In this document: positions 51,436-60,780 of the stretch, piece after piece | Numbering within the stretch: position 1 is the stretch's first letter | Layout: each line of letters begins with the position of its first letter | Source: JAMXLG01 sp963818925 | Lineage (GTDB): Bacteria > Vulcanimicrobiota > Vulcanimicrobiia > Vulcanimicrobiales > Vulcanimicrobiaceae | Reading direction: 5' to 3' | DNA length: 64,000 nucleotides | NCBI GenBank assembly: GCA_963818925.1 | Contig: CAWFTN010000001.1 | Location: forward strand, 434,001 to 498,000 | Position numbers and translations under genes: made by a program | Notes under the pieces: generated by a model | The model's database searches: none | Told to the model about the DNA's origin: nothing | The model's input: the letters and a program-made list of their open reading frames with translations, nothing else

Positions 51436-52596
51436 CTAGATGCCAGCGGCGGATTGCAAGAGTGGGGCGAGGTTGATTGCCGCTGCCATGGCCTTATAGG
51501 CTGAAGCATTCGGGTGCAGGTGATCGCCGCTGTCGTATGAGGCGCGGATACGGTGAACGTCGTCCGGGTCGCGAATCACCGCATCGAAGTCGGCGATGCC
51601 GTCGAATGCAGGGCTTGTACGAATAAAATCGTTCACGGCAAGTCGCGTCCGCTCGCCCGCGTTCTCGTATGTGCGCCATCCCTCGTACGGCGTGATCGTG
51701 CATGCAGTAACGCGTAGTCCGTGCTCGTGAGCGCGCCGGGCGATTTGCTCCAGTCCAAATTCGATAGCGCGTGCATCGTACTGGTGCGGCGATTGTTGAA
51801 TGTCGTTTATGCCGAGAAACACGATGACGGCTTTAGCGCCGCTCTGCGAGAGCACGTCGCGATCGAACCGGTCGAGCGCGCTTGGACCGAAGCGCTCAGA
51901 ACCCAGAAGAATTCGACCGCCGTCGATTGCTTCGTTCAACACGCTAAGCCGCTCGGCCGAAGGGAGTGACGAGATCCGCTGCGCGAGAGCGTCGCTCCAG
52001 CGATCGTTTCCATTTACGGTCGAACCCTGGCCGTTCGTGATTGAATCTCCAAGCGCGACTATTGCACCGCGCGCCGGAGTCCCCGAAACGTCGATCGCGT
52101 CGAGAAGATACCAATTTCGGTAGCGCTGTGAAAAGCCGTTACCGCTTTCTTGATTGACCCGGTCACCCGCCGCGGCGAAACCATCTTGATAGGCGAGGTG
52201 ATGGTACGTCGGCGGACTCGTCGGTCCGGGAACGTAGAGGCTCACGAGCAGATTGTCCTGCGGTGAAGTCCGTAAAGCGACCGTATCGCTGATAACGTCG
52301 GAATGCGACGGGAGCGTTACCGACGCCGAACCTGAAAAGCTAATGCGGCGCAACGTTGCGTGCAACGCAGAAGGCTCGCTACTGCTCGTTGCTACCGCTA
52401 TGCTTGCGGCGGAAATGTGGAGCGCACGATCGCCGAAGCGATTGGTGAGCCGCACCCTGATTGCGTTTCCCCCAATGCCGACGTGGACGATTTCGCGCAG
52501 CGTCATGCTCGCGAACGAAACGTGCGTATCTACCGATGACGGAGCAGCTGACCACGCGCCGACCCACGACGCTAAAAGGAGAATCGCGGTTATCAC
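51436..52596 (-). CDS. SGNH/GDSL hydrolase, secreted
   Basis: The 386-residue protein has a signal peptide (MITAILLLASWVGAWSAAP), an N-terminal beta domain (about 20-170) and an SGNH hydrolase domain with GDSITNGQG (nucleophile Ser), GGRILLGSERFG (Gly block), LGINDI (Asn) and SGDHLHPN (Asp and His). Similar two-domain proteins act as carbohydrate esterases or lipases. The substrate here is unknown. Confidence 0.85.
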   Translation of the reverse strand: MITAILLLASWVGAWSAAPSSVDTHVSFASMTLREIVHVGIGGNAIRVRLTNRFGDRALHISAASIAVATSSSEPSALHATLRRISFSGSASVTLPSHSDVISDTVALRTSPQDNLLVSLYVPGPTSPPTYHHLAYQDGFAAAGDRVNQESGNGFSQRYRNWYLLDAIDVSGTPARGAIVALGDSITNGQGSTVNGNDRWSDALAQRISSLPSAERLSVLNEAIDGGRILLGSERFGPSALDRFDRDVLSQSGAKAVIVFLGINDIQQSPHQYDARAIEFGLEQIARRAHEHGLRVTACTITPYEGWRTYENAGERTRLAVNDFIRTSPAFDGIADFDAVIRDPDDVHRIRASYDSGDHLHPNASAYKAMAAAINLAPLLQSAAGI

Positions 52597-52674
52597 CGGG
52601 CTTCACGTTGGCGGTAAACGCCGTTCGACCCCGCCGCGCCGGGGCCGGGCCGTCGCCGCGGCGTATCCGGTAGC

Positions 52675-53370
52675 ATGATCGTTTTACTCGGCGTACTCTT
52701 GGTGGTTATCGGGTTCGCGCTGCGTTTCAACCCGCTCTTGGTCGTAACGGTCGCGGGAATCATTTCCGCATTGCTAGGGGGCGTGAGTCCGCTGCACGTT
52801 CTCGATGCGTTCGGGAACGGATTCGCCAGCAGCAGGTCCGTGACGATCGCATTCATCGTGCTCCCCGTGATCGGACTTCTGGAACGGTACGGTTTGCAGC
52901 AGCGCGCCAAGGCGTTGATCTCGCAAGCTGCAGCACTCACGGCCGGCCGGTTACTGTTGCTGTATCTCTTCGTTCGGCAGTTGACCGCGGCGCTCGGTTT
53001 GACGAGTATCGGCGGGACGCCGCAAATGGTGCGGCCCGTCATCTATCCCATGGCCGAGGGCGCCGCGATGCGCAAGCACGGTGAATTACCGGAACGCGTC
53101 ACTGAGACGATCAAAGCGCATAGCGCAGCCGCAGATACGGTCGGTGTGTTTTTCGGCGAGGATTGCTTCGTTGCAATCGGTTCCGTATTGCTCATCGCAA
53201 GTTACGTGGATGCGAGTTATCATCTGAAACTCGATCCGCTGCAGATCGCGATTTGGGCGGTTCCGACGGCGATCGCTGCATTTCTCGTTCACGGCTTCCG
53301 TCTGCTCCGACTCGACAACCGGCTCGCGGAGATGACGAACGAAGCGTCGCCGGAACGGATCTCTGCGTGA
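52675..53370 (+). CDS. DUF969 family membrane protein (5-oxoproline transporter subunit family)
   Basis: The 231-residue protein has about five helices and the DUF969 signatures (LLERYGLQQRAKALI, GGTPQMVRPVIYPMAEGA). Together with DUF979 it forms a two-component membrane carrier family. Its genes cluster in other bacteria with 5-oxoprolinase and pyroglutamyl peptidase genes, hence the 5-oxoproline (pyroglutamate) transporter name. The stop overlaps the DUF979 start by 4 bp. Confidence 0.88.
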   Translation: MIVLLGVLLVVIGFALRFNPLLVVTVAGIISALLGGVSPLHVLDAFGNGFASSRSVTIAFIVLPVIGLLERYGLQQRAKALISQAAALTAGRLLLLYLFVRQLTAALGLTSIGGTPQMVRPVIYPMAEGAAMRKHGELPERVTETIKAHSAAADTVGVFFGEDCFVAIGSVLLIASYVDASYHLKLDPLQIAIWAVPTAIAAFLVHGFRLLRLDNRLAEMTNEASPERISA

Positions 53371-54332
53371 TCACCGCCGAGTGGATCTACTGGCTTCTCG
53401 GCGCGTTCTTCCTTATCGTCGGCGTGCAGATCGCGTTCGATCCTCAACATCCCAAGCGTTGGACGAATGCCCTCTTCTGGTGCCTCCTCGGAGCGTCCAT
53501 GTGGTACGGCAGTTTCATTCCGAAGTTGCCGGCGTGGCTGCTTGGCATAGCGGTCATTGCAATGTCCCTCATCGCCGGATTCGGCCTAACCGGGGCGGGG
53601 AAGATTCGCACGACGAGCGAGTCTGAACGGATTGCGAGCGCGTCGCGAAAGGGTAATGCACTCTTTATTCCGGCGCTGACCATTCCCGCCGTTACCGTAT
53701 TCGTGAGCGTCGTGCTCAGTCGTATTTCGATCGGCGGCCACTCCCTGTTCGCGGCCGGTGCTCAGACACTCGTTGGACTCGGCATTGCAACGATCGTCGC
53801 GCTCCTCGTTGCGACAATCATCTTGCGTCCGAAACACCCCGGGATCTCGATGACGGAAGGACGGCGTCTGCTCGAATCGATCGGCTGGGCGGCGTTGCTT
53901 CCACAAATGCTCGCAACACTAGGCCTGCTCTTTACGCAGGCCGGCGTCGGCACGCAAGTCGGGGCAATCGCGCATAGCATCGTTCCCGAACACTCGCGCG
54001 TCTTCGCAGTGCTCGTCTACGCGATCGGAATGGCCGTCTTCACGATCATCATGGGGAATGCGTTCGCCGCATTTCCCATCATGACGGCCGCGGTCGGCTG
54101 GCCGCTACTTGTAACACGAATGGGCGCGCATCCCGCACCGCTCTTTGCGATCGGGATGCTCTCCGGATTTTGCGGTACGCTGTGCACACCGATGGCCGCA
54201 AACTTCAACTTGGTGCCGCCGGCGCTGCTAGAAATGCGCGATAAGTACGGGCAGATCAAGGTGCAGATTCCGACGGCAGTCGTACTGCTCATCGTCAATA
54301 TCTGCTTTATGTTGGTGTTTCCATTTTTATGA
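53367..54332 (+). CDS. DUF979 family membrane protein (5-oxoproline transporter subunit family)
   Basis: The 321-residue protein has about nine helices and the DUF979 patterns (LLGAFFLIVGVQIAFDPQHPK, GMLSGFCGTLCTPMAANFN). The GTG start at 53367 overlaps the DUF969 stop. The gene partner in every known case is DUF969, so the two should make one transporter. The gene ends with a 4-bp overlap with DUF2891. Confidence 0.88.
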   Translation: MITAEWIYWLLGAFFLIVGVQIAFDPQHPKRWTNALFWCLLGASMWYGSFIPKLPAWLLGIAVIAMSLIAGFGLTGAGKIRTTSESERIASASRKGNALFIPALTIPAVTVFVSVVLSRISIGGHSLFAAGAQTLVGLGIATIVALLVATIILRPKHPGISMTEGRRLLESIGWAALLPQMLATLGLLFTQAGVGTQVGAIAHSIVPEHSRVFAVLVYAIGMAVFTIIMGNAFAAFPIMTAAVGWPLLVTRMGAHPAPLFAIGMLSGFCGTLCTPMAANFNLVPPALLEMRDKYGQIKVQIPTAVVLLIVNICFMLVFPFL

Positions 54333-55336
54333 TTGAAGAGCTCGCCCCGCAAATCGTCCCGGTCGTCGTTGCGAACCTCACGACACAATACCCATATCAC
54401 GATTCACATCTCGCGCTCGCGGGTGAGCCGCGGCACGATCCGATGAACGCGCATCCGGCATTCGGCAATTCATTCGATTGGCATTCCAGCGTTCATTCAC
54501 ACTGGACGGCGATGCATCTGATCGAATACTTCGCGGCAAAGGGCGGAGAAAAGCCCGCGTCGCTCGGCACGTTGGAAGAGGCCGCCGCCGCGAACCTGCG
54601 CCGCGCACATCTCCATGAGGAGACATCGTATCTCGCGAAACGTTCCTTCTACGAACGTCCGTACGGGTGGGCGTGGGCGATGGCGCTTGCTGCCGTCGTG
54701 GATGCATCGACGCATCCGCTCCTTACTGATGCCGCGCCCGGGCTTTGCGCCCTAGCGGAACAGATCGCGGCGGAGGCAACGCGATGGCTGAACATCCTTC
54801 CGTTGCCGATTCGCCACGGCGTGCATTCGAACACGGCGTTTGCGCTGGGGCTGATGTTCGACGCATCGCAAACGCTCTGCTATGAACACCTGGCGGCGAT
54901 CATCGCGGATCGTGCGCGCGAGTGGTTTTCTCAGGATTGCGATTGGCCGGCGCATCTCGAGCGCAGCGGCAGCGATTTTCTTTCGCCGGGCCTTGCCGAA
55001 GCAGACCTGATGCGGCGCGTCCTTCCGGCAAACGAGTTCGCGACGTGGTGGGCAGAATTTTTGCCGAACCTCTCAGCGGATTCGCCCATTCTCTGTGCGG
55101 TCGCGATTCCCGACGTCGACGACGGACACATCGTCCATTTGCACGGCCTCAACCTGTCACGCGCCGCTGCGCTGGCGCGCATCGGTCGTGCGTTAGAAGA
55201 GCCGAATCTTGTTGAATTCGGTCGGCGTCTGTATGCTGCGAGCGTCGGCCGTGTCACGTCCGGCTATTACAGCGAAACGCACTGGCTGCCGACATTTGCC
55301 TGGGATGCGGCTCGCAGTATCGACGGCGCCCAGTAG
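54329..55336 (+). CDS. DUF2891 family protein
   Basis: The 335-residue soluble protein has DUF2891 features: FGNSFDWHSSVHSHW near residue 47, PYGWAWAMAL near 111 and GVHSNTAFALGL near 164, with conserved His and Asp residues lining an alpha/alpha-toroid-like fold. It is probably an enzyme acting on what the DUF969/DUF979 carrier imports, as shown by the 4-bp overlap and common three-gene order, but the reaction is unknown. Confidence 0.88.
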   Translation: MIEELAPQIVPVVVANLTTQYPYHDSHLALAGEPRHDPMNAHPAFGNSFDWHSSVHSHWTAMHLIEYFAAKGGEKPASLGTLEEAAAANLRRAHLHEETSYLAKRSFYERPYGWAWAMALAAVVDASTHPLLTDAAPGLCALAEQIAAEATRWLNILPLPIRHGVHSNTAFALGLMFDASQTLCYEHLAAIIADRAREWFSQDCDWPAHLERSGSDFLSPGLAEADLMRRVLPANEFATWWAEFLPNLSADSPILCAVAIPDVDDGHIVHLHGLNLSRAAALARIGRALEEPNLVEFGRRLYAASVGRVTSGYYSETHWLPTFAWDAARSIDGAQ

Positions 55337-55678
55337 CTACGCCATCTCCGCCATGCGGCGGCATGAATCCGCGCATGTGCGGCACGTTTGCGCGCAGGAA
55401 CGGAGTACGGTAATTCCGGTATGGTCGCACATCTCTGCGCACGCCGCGCAAATTTGCGTGCAGACGCGGCAAAGGTCACGATGGAACGCTGATGCCGTGT
55501 CGAGAAAGTCGGCGGACGTCGCGCAGATCTGCGAACAGTTGAGGAGAAGTCGCATGTCGTCATCATCAAGCGCGCCCACAACGTCCGGATGAACGATCAT
55601 TGCTAAGCAGACCTGATGGCACTCCGTGCAATTGTGGAGACACTCCAACCGCATCTCCTCGGACATCGCTGTCGGCAT
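55337..55678 (-). CDS. Cys-rich four-helix bundle (copper storage-like, DUF326) protein
   Basis: The 113-residue protein has twelve Cys in a helical pattern (CLHNCTECHQVC, CSQIC, CRVCTQICAACAEMC, CAQTCRTCADSC), as in Csp-type copper-storing four-helix bundles. It lacks a signal peptide, so it would be a cytosolic metal store or buffer. The start is ATG 55678 with an AGGTGG site upstream. It is convergent with DUF2891 with no spacer between stops. Confidence 0.88.
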   Translation of the reverse strand: MPTAMSEEMRLECLHNCTECHQVCLAMIVHPDVVGALDDDDMRLLLNCSQICATSADFLDTASAFHRDLCRVCTQICAACAEMCDHTGITVLRSCAQTCRTCADSCRRMAEMA

Positions 55679-55769
55679 CCGGCACCACCTTTCACGTGCG
55701 GGGCTGCAAAAAATAATACAGCAAGTCGCGCAGTGCCGCTACATTGAGCTGTCGCGGCCGCGACCCTAG

Positions 55770-55973
55770 TCAATGATCGATGAAATCGGAAACTTCGTTC
55801 ATCGTCGACTCGCGGTGCACGGATTCCAATGCGAATCGACGGTGCTCGCCCGATTCTAACTTCACGACGACTTCATGCGGGTGCACGGCGGTTACCGTTC
55901 CGTGCAATCCTTCTCCCGGTATAGAGACGTGATCTCCATCCTTCAACAGCGCGTGAGCTTTCTTTGACGGCAT
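55770..55973 (-). CDS. Small KOW/SH3-like hypothetical protein
   Basis: A 67-residue protein with an SH3-like beta pattern: DGDHVSIPGEGLHGTVTAV, then VVVKLESGEHRRFALESVH. Such folds often bind RNA, DNA or ribosomal partners. I do not recognise a named family. It is a stand-alone minus-strand gene between the Cys-rich protein and the GGT gene. Confidence 0.6.
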   Translation of the reverse strand: MPSKKAHALLKDGDHVSIPGEGLHGTVTAVHPHEVVVKLESGEHRRFALESVHRESTMNEVSDFIDH

Positions 55974-56014
55974 GCGACGCGGCCTCCGTACGTTTCACTC
56001 TATCATTATCCCGC

Positions 56015-57772
56015 CTACCAGCCTACGGCCTCGCCGTCTTTGCCAAAGTCGGAACCGGCCGCATATGCGCCGTTAGGCAGCAGCATGATCGCTTGGTAAC
56101 CGCCGAGGGGAGCGCGCGTGATGGACTTCACATGATGACCCATTCCGGCGAGCTTCTCACCGAGCAGATCGTAGAGCGGCGCTTCCAACATCAGCGTGTT
56201 TGACACCTGATCGTGACGGAAGCGAGCCATGTCGCCCGCTTGTTGAATGTTGACGCCGAGATCGACGAGATCGACGATCACTTGTTCGTGGCCTTGCGCT
56301 TGCATATCGCCGCCCATCAATCCGATCGTTGCAAACGGCTTCCCACCCCGCATCAGCATGCCGGCGCAGAGCGTATTGAAGGGACGTTTGTGCGGTGCGA
56401 TGACGTTCGGACTCTTCGGATCGAGGGTGAAGAGTGCGCCGCGATCGTGAAGGATAAAGCCGTACCCCGGGACGGTGATGCCGGACCCGAAGCCGTCGTA
56501 ATTACTATTCACCCACGACACCATATTGCCCCAACGGTCCGCCGTTGAAAGAACGATAGTGTCGCCCGCGCCGCTTTGTTCGCCGTCATTGCCAGGATCG
56601 GAAGCGCGCGACGGATTGATTTTCGAACACAGCGATGCGGCGTACGTATTGGACAGCAGACGGTCGAGCGGAACGGTCCCATGGTCCGGATCGGCGTTAT
56701 AGCGATAGAGGTCGGCGTACGCGACTTTTTTTGCTTCAACGAGAAGATGCCAGTATAACGCATTCGCGGGTCCGAGGGACGCAAGTGTTTGATCGCCGGC
56801 GAGTTTCGGAACGCACTGCTGCAGAACGTTGAGTGCTTCGTTCGTTGCGAATCCCTGCGACGGCGGCGGCAGTTCCAGCACGTCATAGCCGTGATACGTC
56901 GTTCGTACGGGATCGCGCCACACGCCGTGATACGCGGCAAGATCCGCAAGCGTCATCGTGCCGCCAAGCGCGCGCGACTTCGCAACGATCGCGCGGGCGA
57001 TCTCGCCTTTATAAAACGCGTCGCGGCCGTTTTTCGCGAGAAGTTCGAGTGCATGCGCGAGTCGCGGATTTCGGAAGATCTGTCCCTCGACCGGCGGCTT
57101 TCCGTTGACATACCACGTCGCCACCGAATCCGGATCGAGCGTCGTACAACAGCCGCGCAATGGAAGCGCATTCGGCAGCTGCCATTCGTGCGCGATGCGC
57201 TCGGAGAGCGGGAACCCGTTTGCCGCGTAGTCGATCGCAGGGGCGAGAACACGCGAGAGTTTCATCGTGCCGTAACGGTGAAGCACTTCATCCCATCCCC
57301 AGGCCGCACCGGGAACGGTTACGTCGAGAATACCGCCGTCGGGCATTCCGGAGCCCGGTCCCCACTGTTTAGGATTGTATGTGTATCCGAGCGCCGTCAT
57401 GTGCGCGAGCGTTGCGCCGCTCGGTGCGGTGCCGCTCGCATCCAGCACATGCACGGCGTGCTCCTTGGCGACGTACACAATTGCGAAAAGATCCCCGCCG
57501 AACCCGACGTTCATCGGCTCCGTCACATTGAGCACGGCTGCCGTCGCAACCGCCGCATCCACGGCGTTGCCGCCCTGCATTAGAATTCGCAGTCCCGCTT
57601 GCGCCGCAAGTGGTTGACTCGTCGTCACGATGCCGTTTCGCGCCATGACGGGTGACCGGCTCTGTTGCAACCAGCCCTCCGCGCGCTCACCGCGTAGAGC
57701 GTTATTGGCGGCACCGGTTAACGCGACCAGAGCAAGACATGCGGCAACGACTTGAAGACGAAGTGCGCTCAT
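56015..57772 (-). CDS. ggt: Gamma-glutamyltransferase, secreted
   Basis: This N-terminal-nucleophile enzyme moves gamma-glutamyl groups from glutathione and related peptides. The 585-residue precursor has a signal peptide (about 1-22), the substrate-binding NAVDAAVATAAVLNVTEP region, and the self-cleavage site in GAGDTIVLSTADRWGNMVSW, where T405 becomes the new N-terminal nucleophile of the small subunit. The oxyanion and Gly-rich segments are present. Its products could feed the nearby 5-oxoproline transport operon. Confidence 0.93.
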   Translation of the reverse strand: MSALRLQVVAACLALVALTGAANNALRGERAEGWLQQSRSPVMARNGIVTTSQPLAAQAGLRILMQGGNAVDAAVATAAVLNVTEPMNVGFGGDLFAIVYVAKEHAVHVLDASGTAPSGATLAHMTALGYTYNPKQWGPGSGMPDGGILDVTVPGAAWGWDEVLHRYGTMKLSRVLAPAIDYAANGFPLSERIAHEWQLPNALPLRGCCTTLDPDSVATWYVNGKPPVEGQIFRNPRLAHALELLAKNGRDAFYKGEIARAIVAKSRALGGTMTLADLAAYHGVWRDPVRTTYHGYDVLELPPPSQGFATNEALNVLQQCVPKLAGDQTLASLGPANALYWHLLVEAKKVAYADLYRYNADPDHGTVPLDRLLSNTYAASLCSKINPSRASDPGNDGEQSGAGDTIVLSTADRWGNMVSWVNSNYDGFGSGITVPGYGFILHDRGALFTLDPKSPNVIAPHKRPFNTLCAGMLMRGGKPFATIGLMGGDMQAQGHEQVIVDLVDLGVNIQQAGDMARFRHDQVSNTLMLEAPLYDLLGEKLAGMGHHVKSITRAPLGGYQAIMLLPNGAYAAGSDFGKDGEAVGW

Positions 57773-57781
57773 TGCCGCATA

Positions 57782-58309
57782 TTAATCGGCGGTCTCGTGG
57801 TCGCGGACGAATTGTTGCGGATCTTTATCGTGATCGTCGGCGCCGGCCTTGCCGCTCGGATACGCATTGCGCAAACGCAAGAACTGCAGCCCGAGCGTAA
57901 TACGCTCGTCCATCTGCATGCATCGCCGCGCGGCCGGCAGCGGTCCGTCCTCTTCCTCACGCATGTGATCGTCGGTCGCGCGACGCGCGCTTTCGACCGC
58001 ATCCTTCCAAGAATCGCTTCCGACGTCGTACCGGTCGGCATCGCGGACGGCGTCGCGAATTTCGTTATGGTCTTTGATCGCGTCAGCGACGTCGTCGTCA
58101 TCGTGCGCCGCTTTCAGAAGCGCCGGATAAAACGAGTCCTCCTCGGCGACGGCGTGCGCGCTTAGCAAGGGACCGAGCTCGAACCACAAGTGGCGCAAGT
58201 CGTCCTCGGTGCTCGTGTCGGCGATACGAGCGAAAAGCCGGCGAAAGGTTGCATGGTCGTCGAGGATGAGCTCGACTACGTCATCGGAGACGATTGCTTT
58301 GTAGTCCAT
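57782..58309 (-). CDS. Hemerythrin HHE-domain protein
   Basis: The 175-residue protein has a hemerythrin-like four-helix domain (about 15-130) with iron-ligand-type residues: DDHATFRRLF (His), SAHAVAEEDSFYPALL (His, Glu), IKDHNEIRDA (His) and DDHMREEEDGPLP (His, Glu). A charged tail with many Asp and Lys follows. Such proteins sense or store oxygen, iron or nitric oxide. It is upstream of and close to ggt, 9 bp apart. Confidence 0.85.
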   Translation of the reverse strand: MDYKAIVSDDVVELILDDHATFRRLFARIADTSTEDDLRHLWFELGPLLSAHAVAEEDSFYPALLKAAHDDDDVADAIKDHNEIRDAVRDADRYDVGSDSWKDAVESARRATDDHMREEEDGPLPAARRCMQMDERITLGLQFLRLRNAYPSGKAGADDHDKDPQQFVRDHETAD

Positions 58310-58421
58310 CTACTCTTATGTGCGCTTTACCGCGTCGCTATAAACGCAAGGCGCCGCCCGCTTGCGAACCGATGGGAAAGGCCTTTTCGTTTCCAGGGTA
58401 AGGAACCATGGAGGTAAGAAC

Positions 58422-59525
58422 GTGCAACGAATCATCGGCCTGATCGCCGGCGCACTCATCCCGCTCTCGACTCTGCCGCTAGGGGCTGCAGCCGCGGAGC
58501 ACACAAGACCTGCCGACCGTCCCGCAGCGCGAGCCGAAGTCGCGACGCCACGTGCGGTCGAGCGTCCCGTCGCTCGCGAGGAGTTCGCACCACGCCCCGT
58601 CGTGCGGGAAGAAGCCGCACCGCGACCCGTTGAGCGCGCGTATGCACCTCGCCCTGTGGTGCCTCGCGAAATCGAACCCCGGGCGGTAATTCGCGAAGAC
58701 GATCTCCCGCGTCCGGTCGTACACGAATATGCACCGCGCCGGGTCGTCCGCGAGTACGCGCCGCGTCCGGCCGTACATGAATACGCACCGCGCCGGGTCG
58801 TCCACGAGTACGCGCCACGTCCAGTCGTGCGCGAACGGTATTCGGCTTTTGAGCGCCGCTACTACGCGCCGCGCGCAGTGACACATCAGCGTATCGAACG
58901 CCGGAACGCCTTCGTCCGGTACTACTCGCCGGCGCATTTCGCCAACGCGCGCATGCCGGAACGCGTAGTGTTCCGCCACTACGTGCCGCGCCGCGTCTTC
59001 CTCGAGCGCCCGGTGCAGATCGTGCGCACCTACGTGCCGGTTTATTACAACGCCCCGGTGCGCGTTCCGCTGCCGATTACCTGGTCGCCGGCGTACTACG
59101 GCAACAACACGTACTACGCTTACAACCCGAATTACGGCTACACCCCGTACGGCGGCTCCACCCCGTACAACGGTTACTACGGGTACAATAACTACAACGG
59201 TTACGATGGATACAACTCGTATCCGTACTACGCAGAGGACGCGTCGTATCCGCAATATCCGTATCCGAACCAGAACCAATATACCTATGGGTTCAACGCG
59301 CCGTACGGTAACAATCCCTTCGGCAACGCGCAACTCCAAGGCGTCGTTCTCTCGAACACCGGTAACGGCATTCTCGTGCTGACGCCGAACCTCGAGCCCA
59401 TCTTCGTCAATACGTCGATCGCGCAGCAAAACGGCTACGTGCAGGGCAACATCAGCCCCGGCAGTTTCGTCAACGTATTCGGCTACAATACCGGCAACGA
59501 GTTCATCGCGACCTCAGTAGGCTAA
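58422..59525 (+). CDS. Secreted repeat protein with EYAPR repeats and a Tyr/Asn/Gly-rich region
   Basis: The 367-residue protein starts at GTG 58422, 8 nt after a GGAGGT site. It has a signal peptide (about 1-22). Residues about 25-140 hold many tandem (E/R)YAPRPVV(R/H)-type repeats. Residues about 225-300 form a Tyr-, Asn-, Gly- and Pro-rich tract, and the last about 60 residues form a compact beta domain (LQGVVLSNTGNGILVLTP, SPGSFVNVFGYN). The family is not recognised. The composition suggests a surface or matrix protein. Confidence 0.75.
   Translation: MQRIIGLIAGALIPLSTLPLGAAAAEHTRPADRPAARAEVATPRAVERPVAREEFAPRPVVREEAAPRPVERAYAPRPVVPREIEPRAVIREDDLPRPVVHEYAPRRVVREYAPRPAVHEYAPRRVVHEYAPRPVVRERYSAFERRYYAPRAVTHQRIERRNAFVRYYSPAHFANARMPERVVFRHYVPRRVFLERPVQIVRTYVPVYYNAPVRVPLPITWSPAYYGNNTYYAYNPNYGYTPYGGSTPYNGYYGYNNYNGYDGYNSYPYYAEDASYPQYPYPNQNQYTYGFNAPYGNNPFGNAQLQGVVLSNTGNGILVLTPNLEPIFVNTSIAQQNGYVQGNISPGSFVNVFGYNTGNEFIATSVG
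58709..58817 (+). repeat. Tandem 54-bp repeats inside the EYAPR-repeat gene
   Basis: Two adjacent, nearly identical 54-bp units (18 codons each) begin at about 58710 and 58764 and encode paired YAPR modules. Shorter, more diverged units flank them on both sides. The high identity at DNA level points to recent unit duplication. Confidence 0.75.
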
Positions 59526-59545
59526 GCGCGTGATACGATGGGGCG

Positions 59546-60780
59546 GTGCGTGCCGCCCCATCACTCGACGATCTCCTCGTTCGCGTGCCGCAACTCGGCG
59601 AACACACGGTTGCGCCGCCGGCACTTCGTCCGCTTCCGCAGATGCATACGATCGAGCGGGAGTTACGCGCGTCCATTGCATCGTCTCCCCTTGAAGCGCG
59701 CGGCTATGCGATGCTCGGAAACCTCTTCGCGCGGCAATCGCTTCATTTACAGGCCCGCGATGCGTATCTGCGTGCAACCGAAATCGATCGCAATTTCGCC
59801 GAAGCGTACATCGCGGCAGCCGAGCTCTCGAGCCTCGTTCGCGATGACGATGCGGCGCGCGAGTACGTACGACGCGCGCTGACGCTTCGGCGCCGATTCG
59901 ACGACCCCATGCCGCTCGGCGCCCGGACGCCGGTGCTCATGCTGCTCAAGGACGCGCCGTACGCAATTAACGCGCCCCTCGAAATGATCTTGGATCGCTC
60001 GCGTGTCGCATTGCATAAGGTCTACGTCGGCGAAGAGCCGCGCGAACCGTTACCGGATCGTGCCGTTGTTCGTTGCAGGCGAGAATCGCCGGAAGCAGCG
60101 TTCGCGCGCTGAATGCGCCGCAGGTACTCGATCGTTGCGCTAGGGCGAATCTATCTGCAACACTTGCCGGAATCGAGGGCATGCACGTTGCGGCGGTTCG
60201 AATCGTCGCGGCGAGCGAACTGCGAGATATCGCGCTTCCCGCCGTGGTGCGTCCGATCGATTCGCACGCCGGGCGCGGACTCGCGAGCGTCCAAACGCCG
60301 GCTGAGCTGGACGCGCACGCGGAACGCTTCCCGTCAGCCCTGTACGGAGTCTCCGCCTTTGTCGACTATCGTTCGCCCGACGGATATTACCGCAAGTATC
60401 GCTTCATGATCATCGACGGAGCGGCCTATCCGTATCACCTTGCGATCTCGCCGCGCTGGATCGTGCATTATCGCTCGAGTCCGATGGAAGAGCATGAATG
60501 GATGCGGCTCGAGGAAGAACGATTCTCAGCGCAGCCGATGGCAGTTTTCCCACAGTGGAATCATGTCGCGGAGACGATTGCGCAGCGAACACAGCTCGAC
60601 TATCTTGGACTCGACGTGACGCGCTTGGATGACGGCACAATGCTCGTGTTCGAAGCAGATCCCGCAATGCTCGTACATGACGAAGATGAATCCGGCCCGC
60701 TCTGTTTCAAACGCCCGTACGTCGATGCAATTCGCCCTAGCGTTGCATCGTCTCATCATGCGCGAATGAGGCGCGTTTAG
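59546..60780 (+). pseudogene. TPR/ATP-grasp-like protein gene, frameshifted
   Basis: The first ORF (59546-60112) encodes TPR-like helices (GYAMLGNLFARQSLHLQARD) and then the start of an ATP-grasp-like region ending at VGEEPREPLPD. A few codons of another frame continue the theme (FVAGEN). The second ORF (60073-60780) resumes with RALNAPQVLDR, LAGIEGM, then the PAVVRPIDSHAGRGL lysine/Gly loop and an acidic FEADPAML metal site. Joined, they match proteins with TPR repeats before an ATP-grasp ligase. Two compensating frame changes near 60060-60100 are needed, so it is probably a broken gene or an assembly fault. A pair of real, overlapping genes is less likely. Confidence 0.6.
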
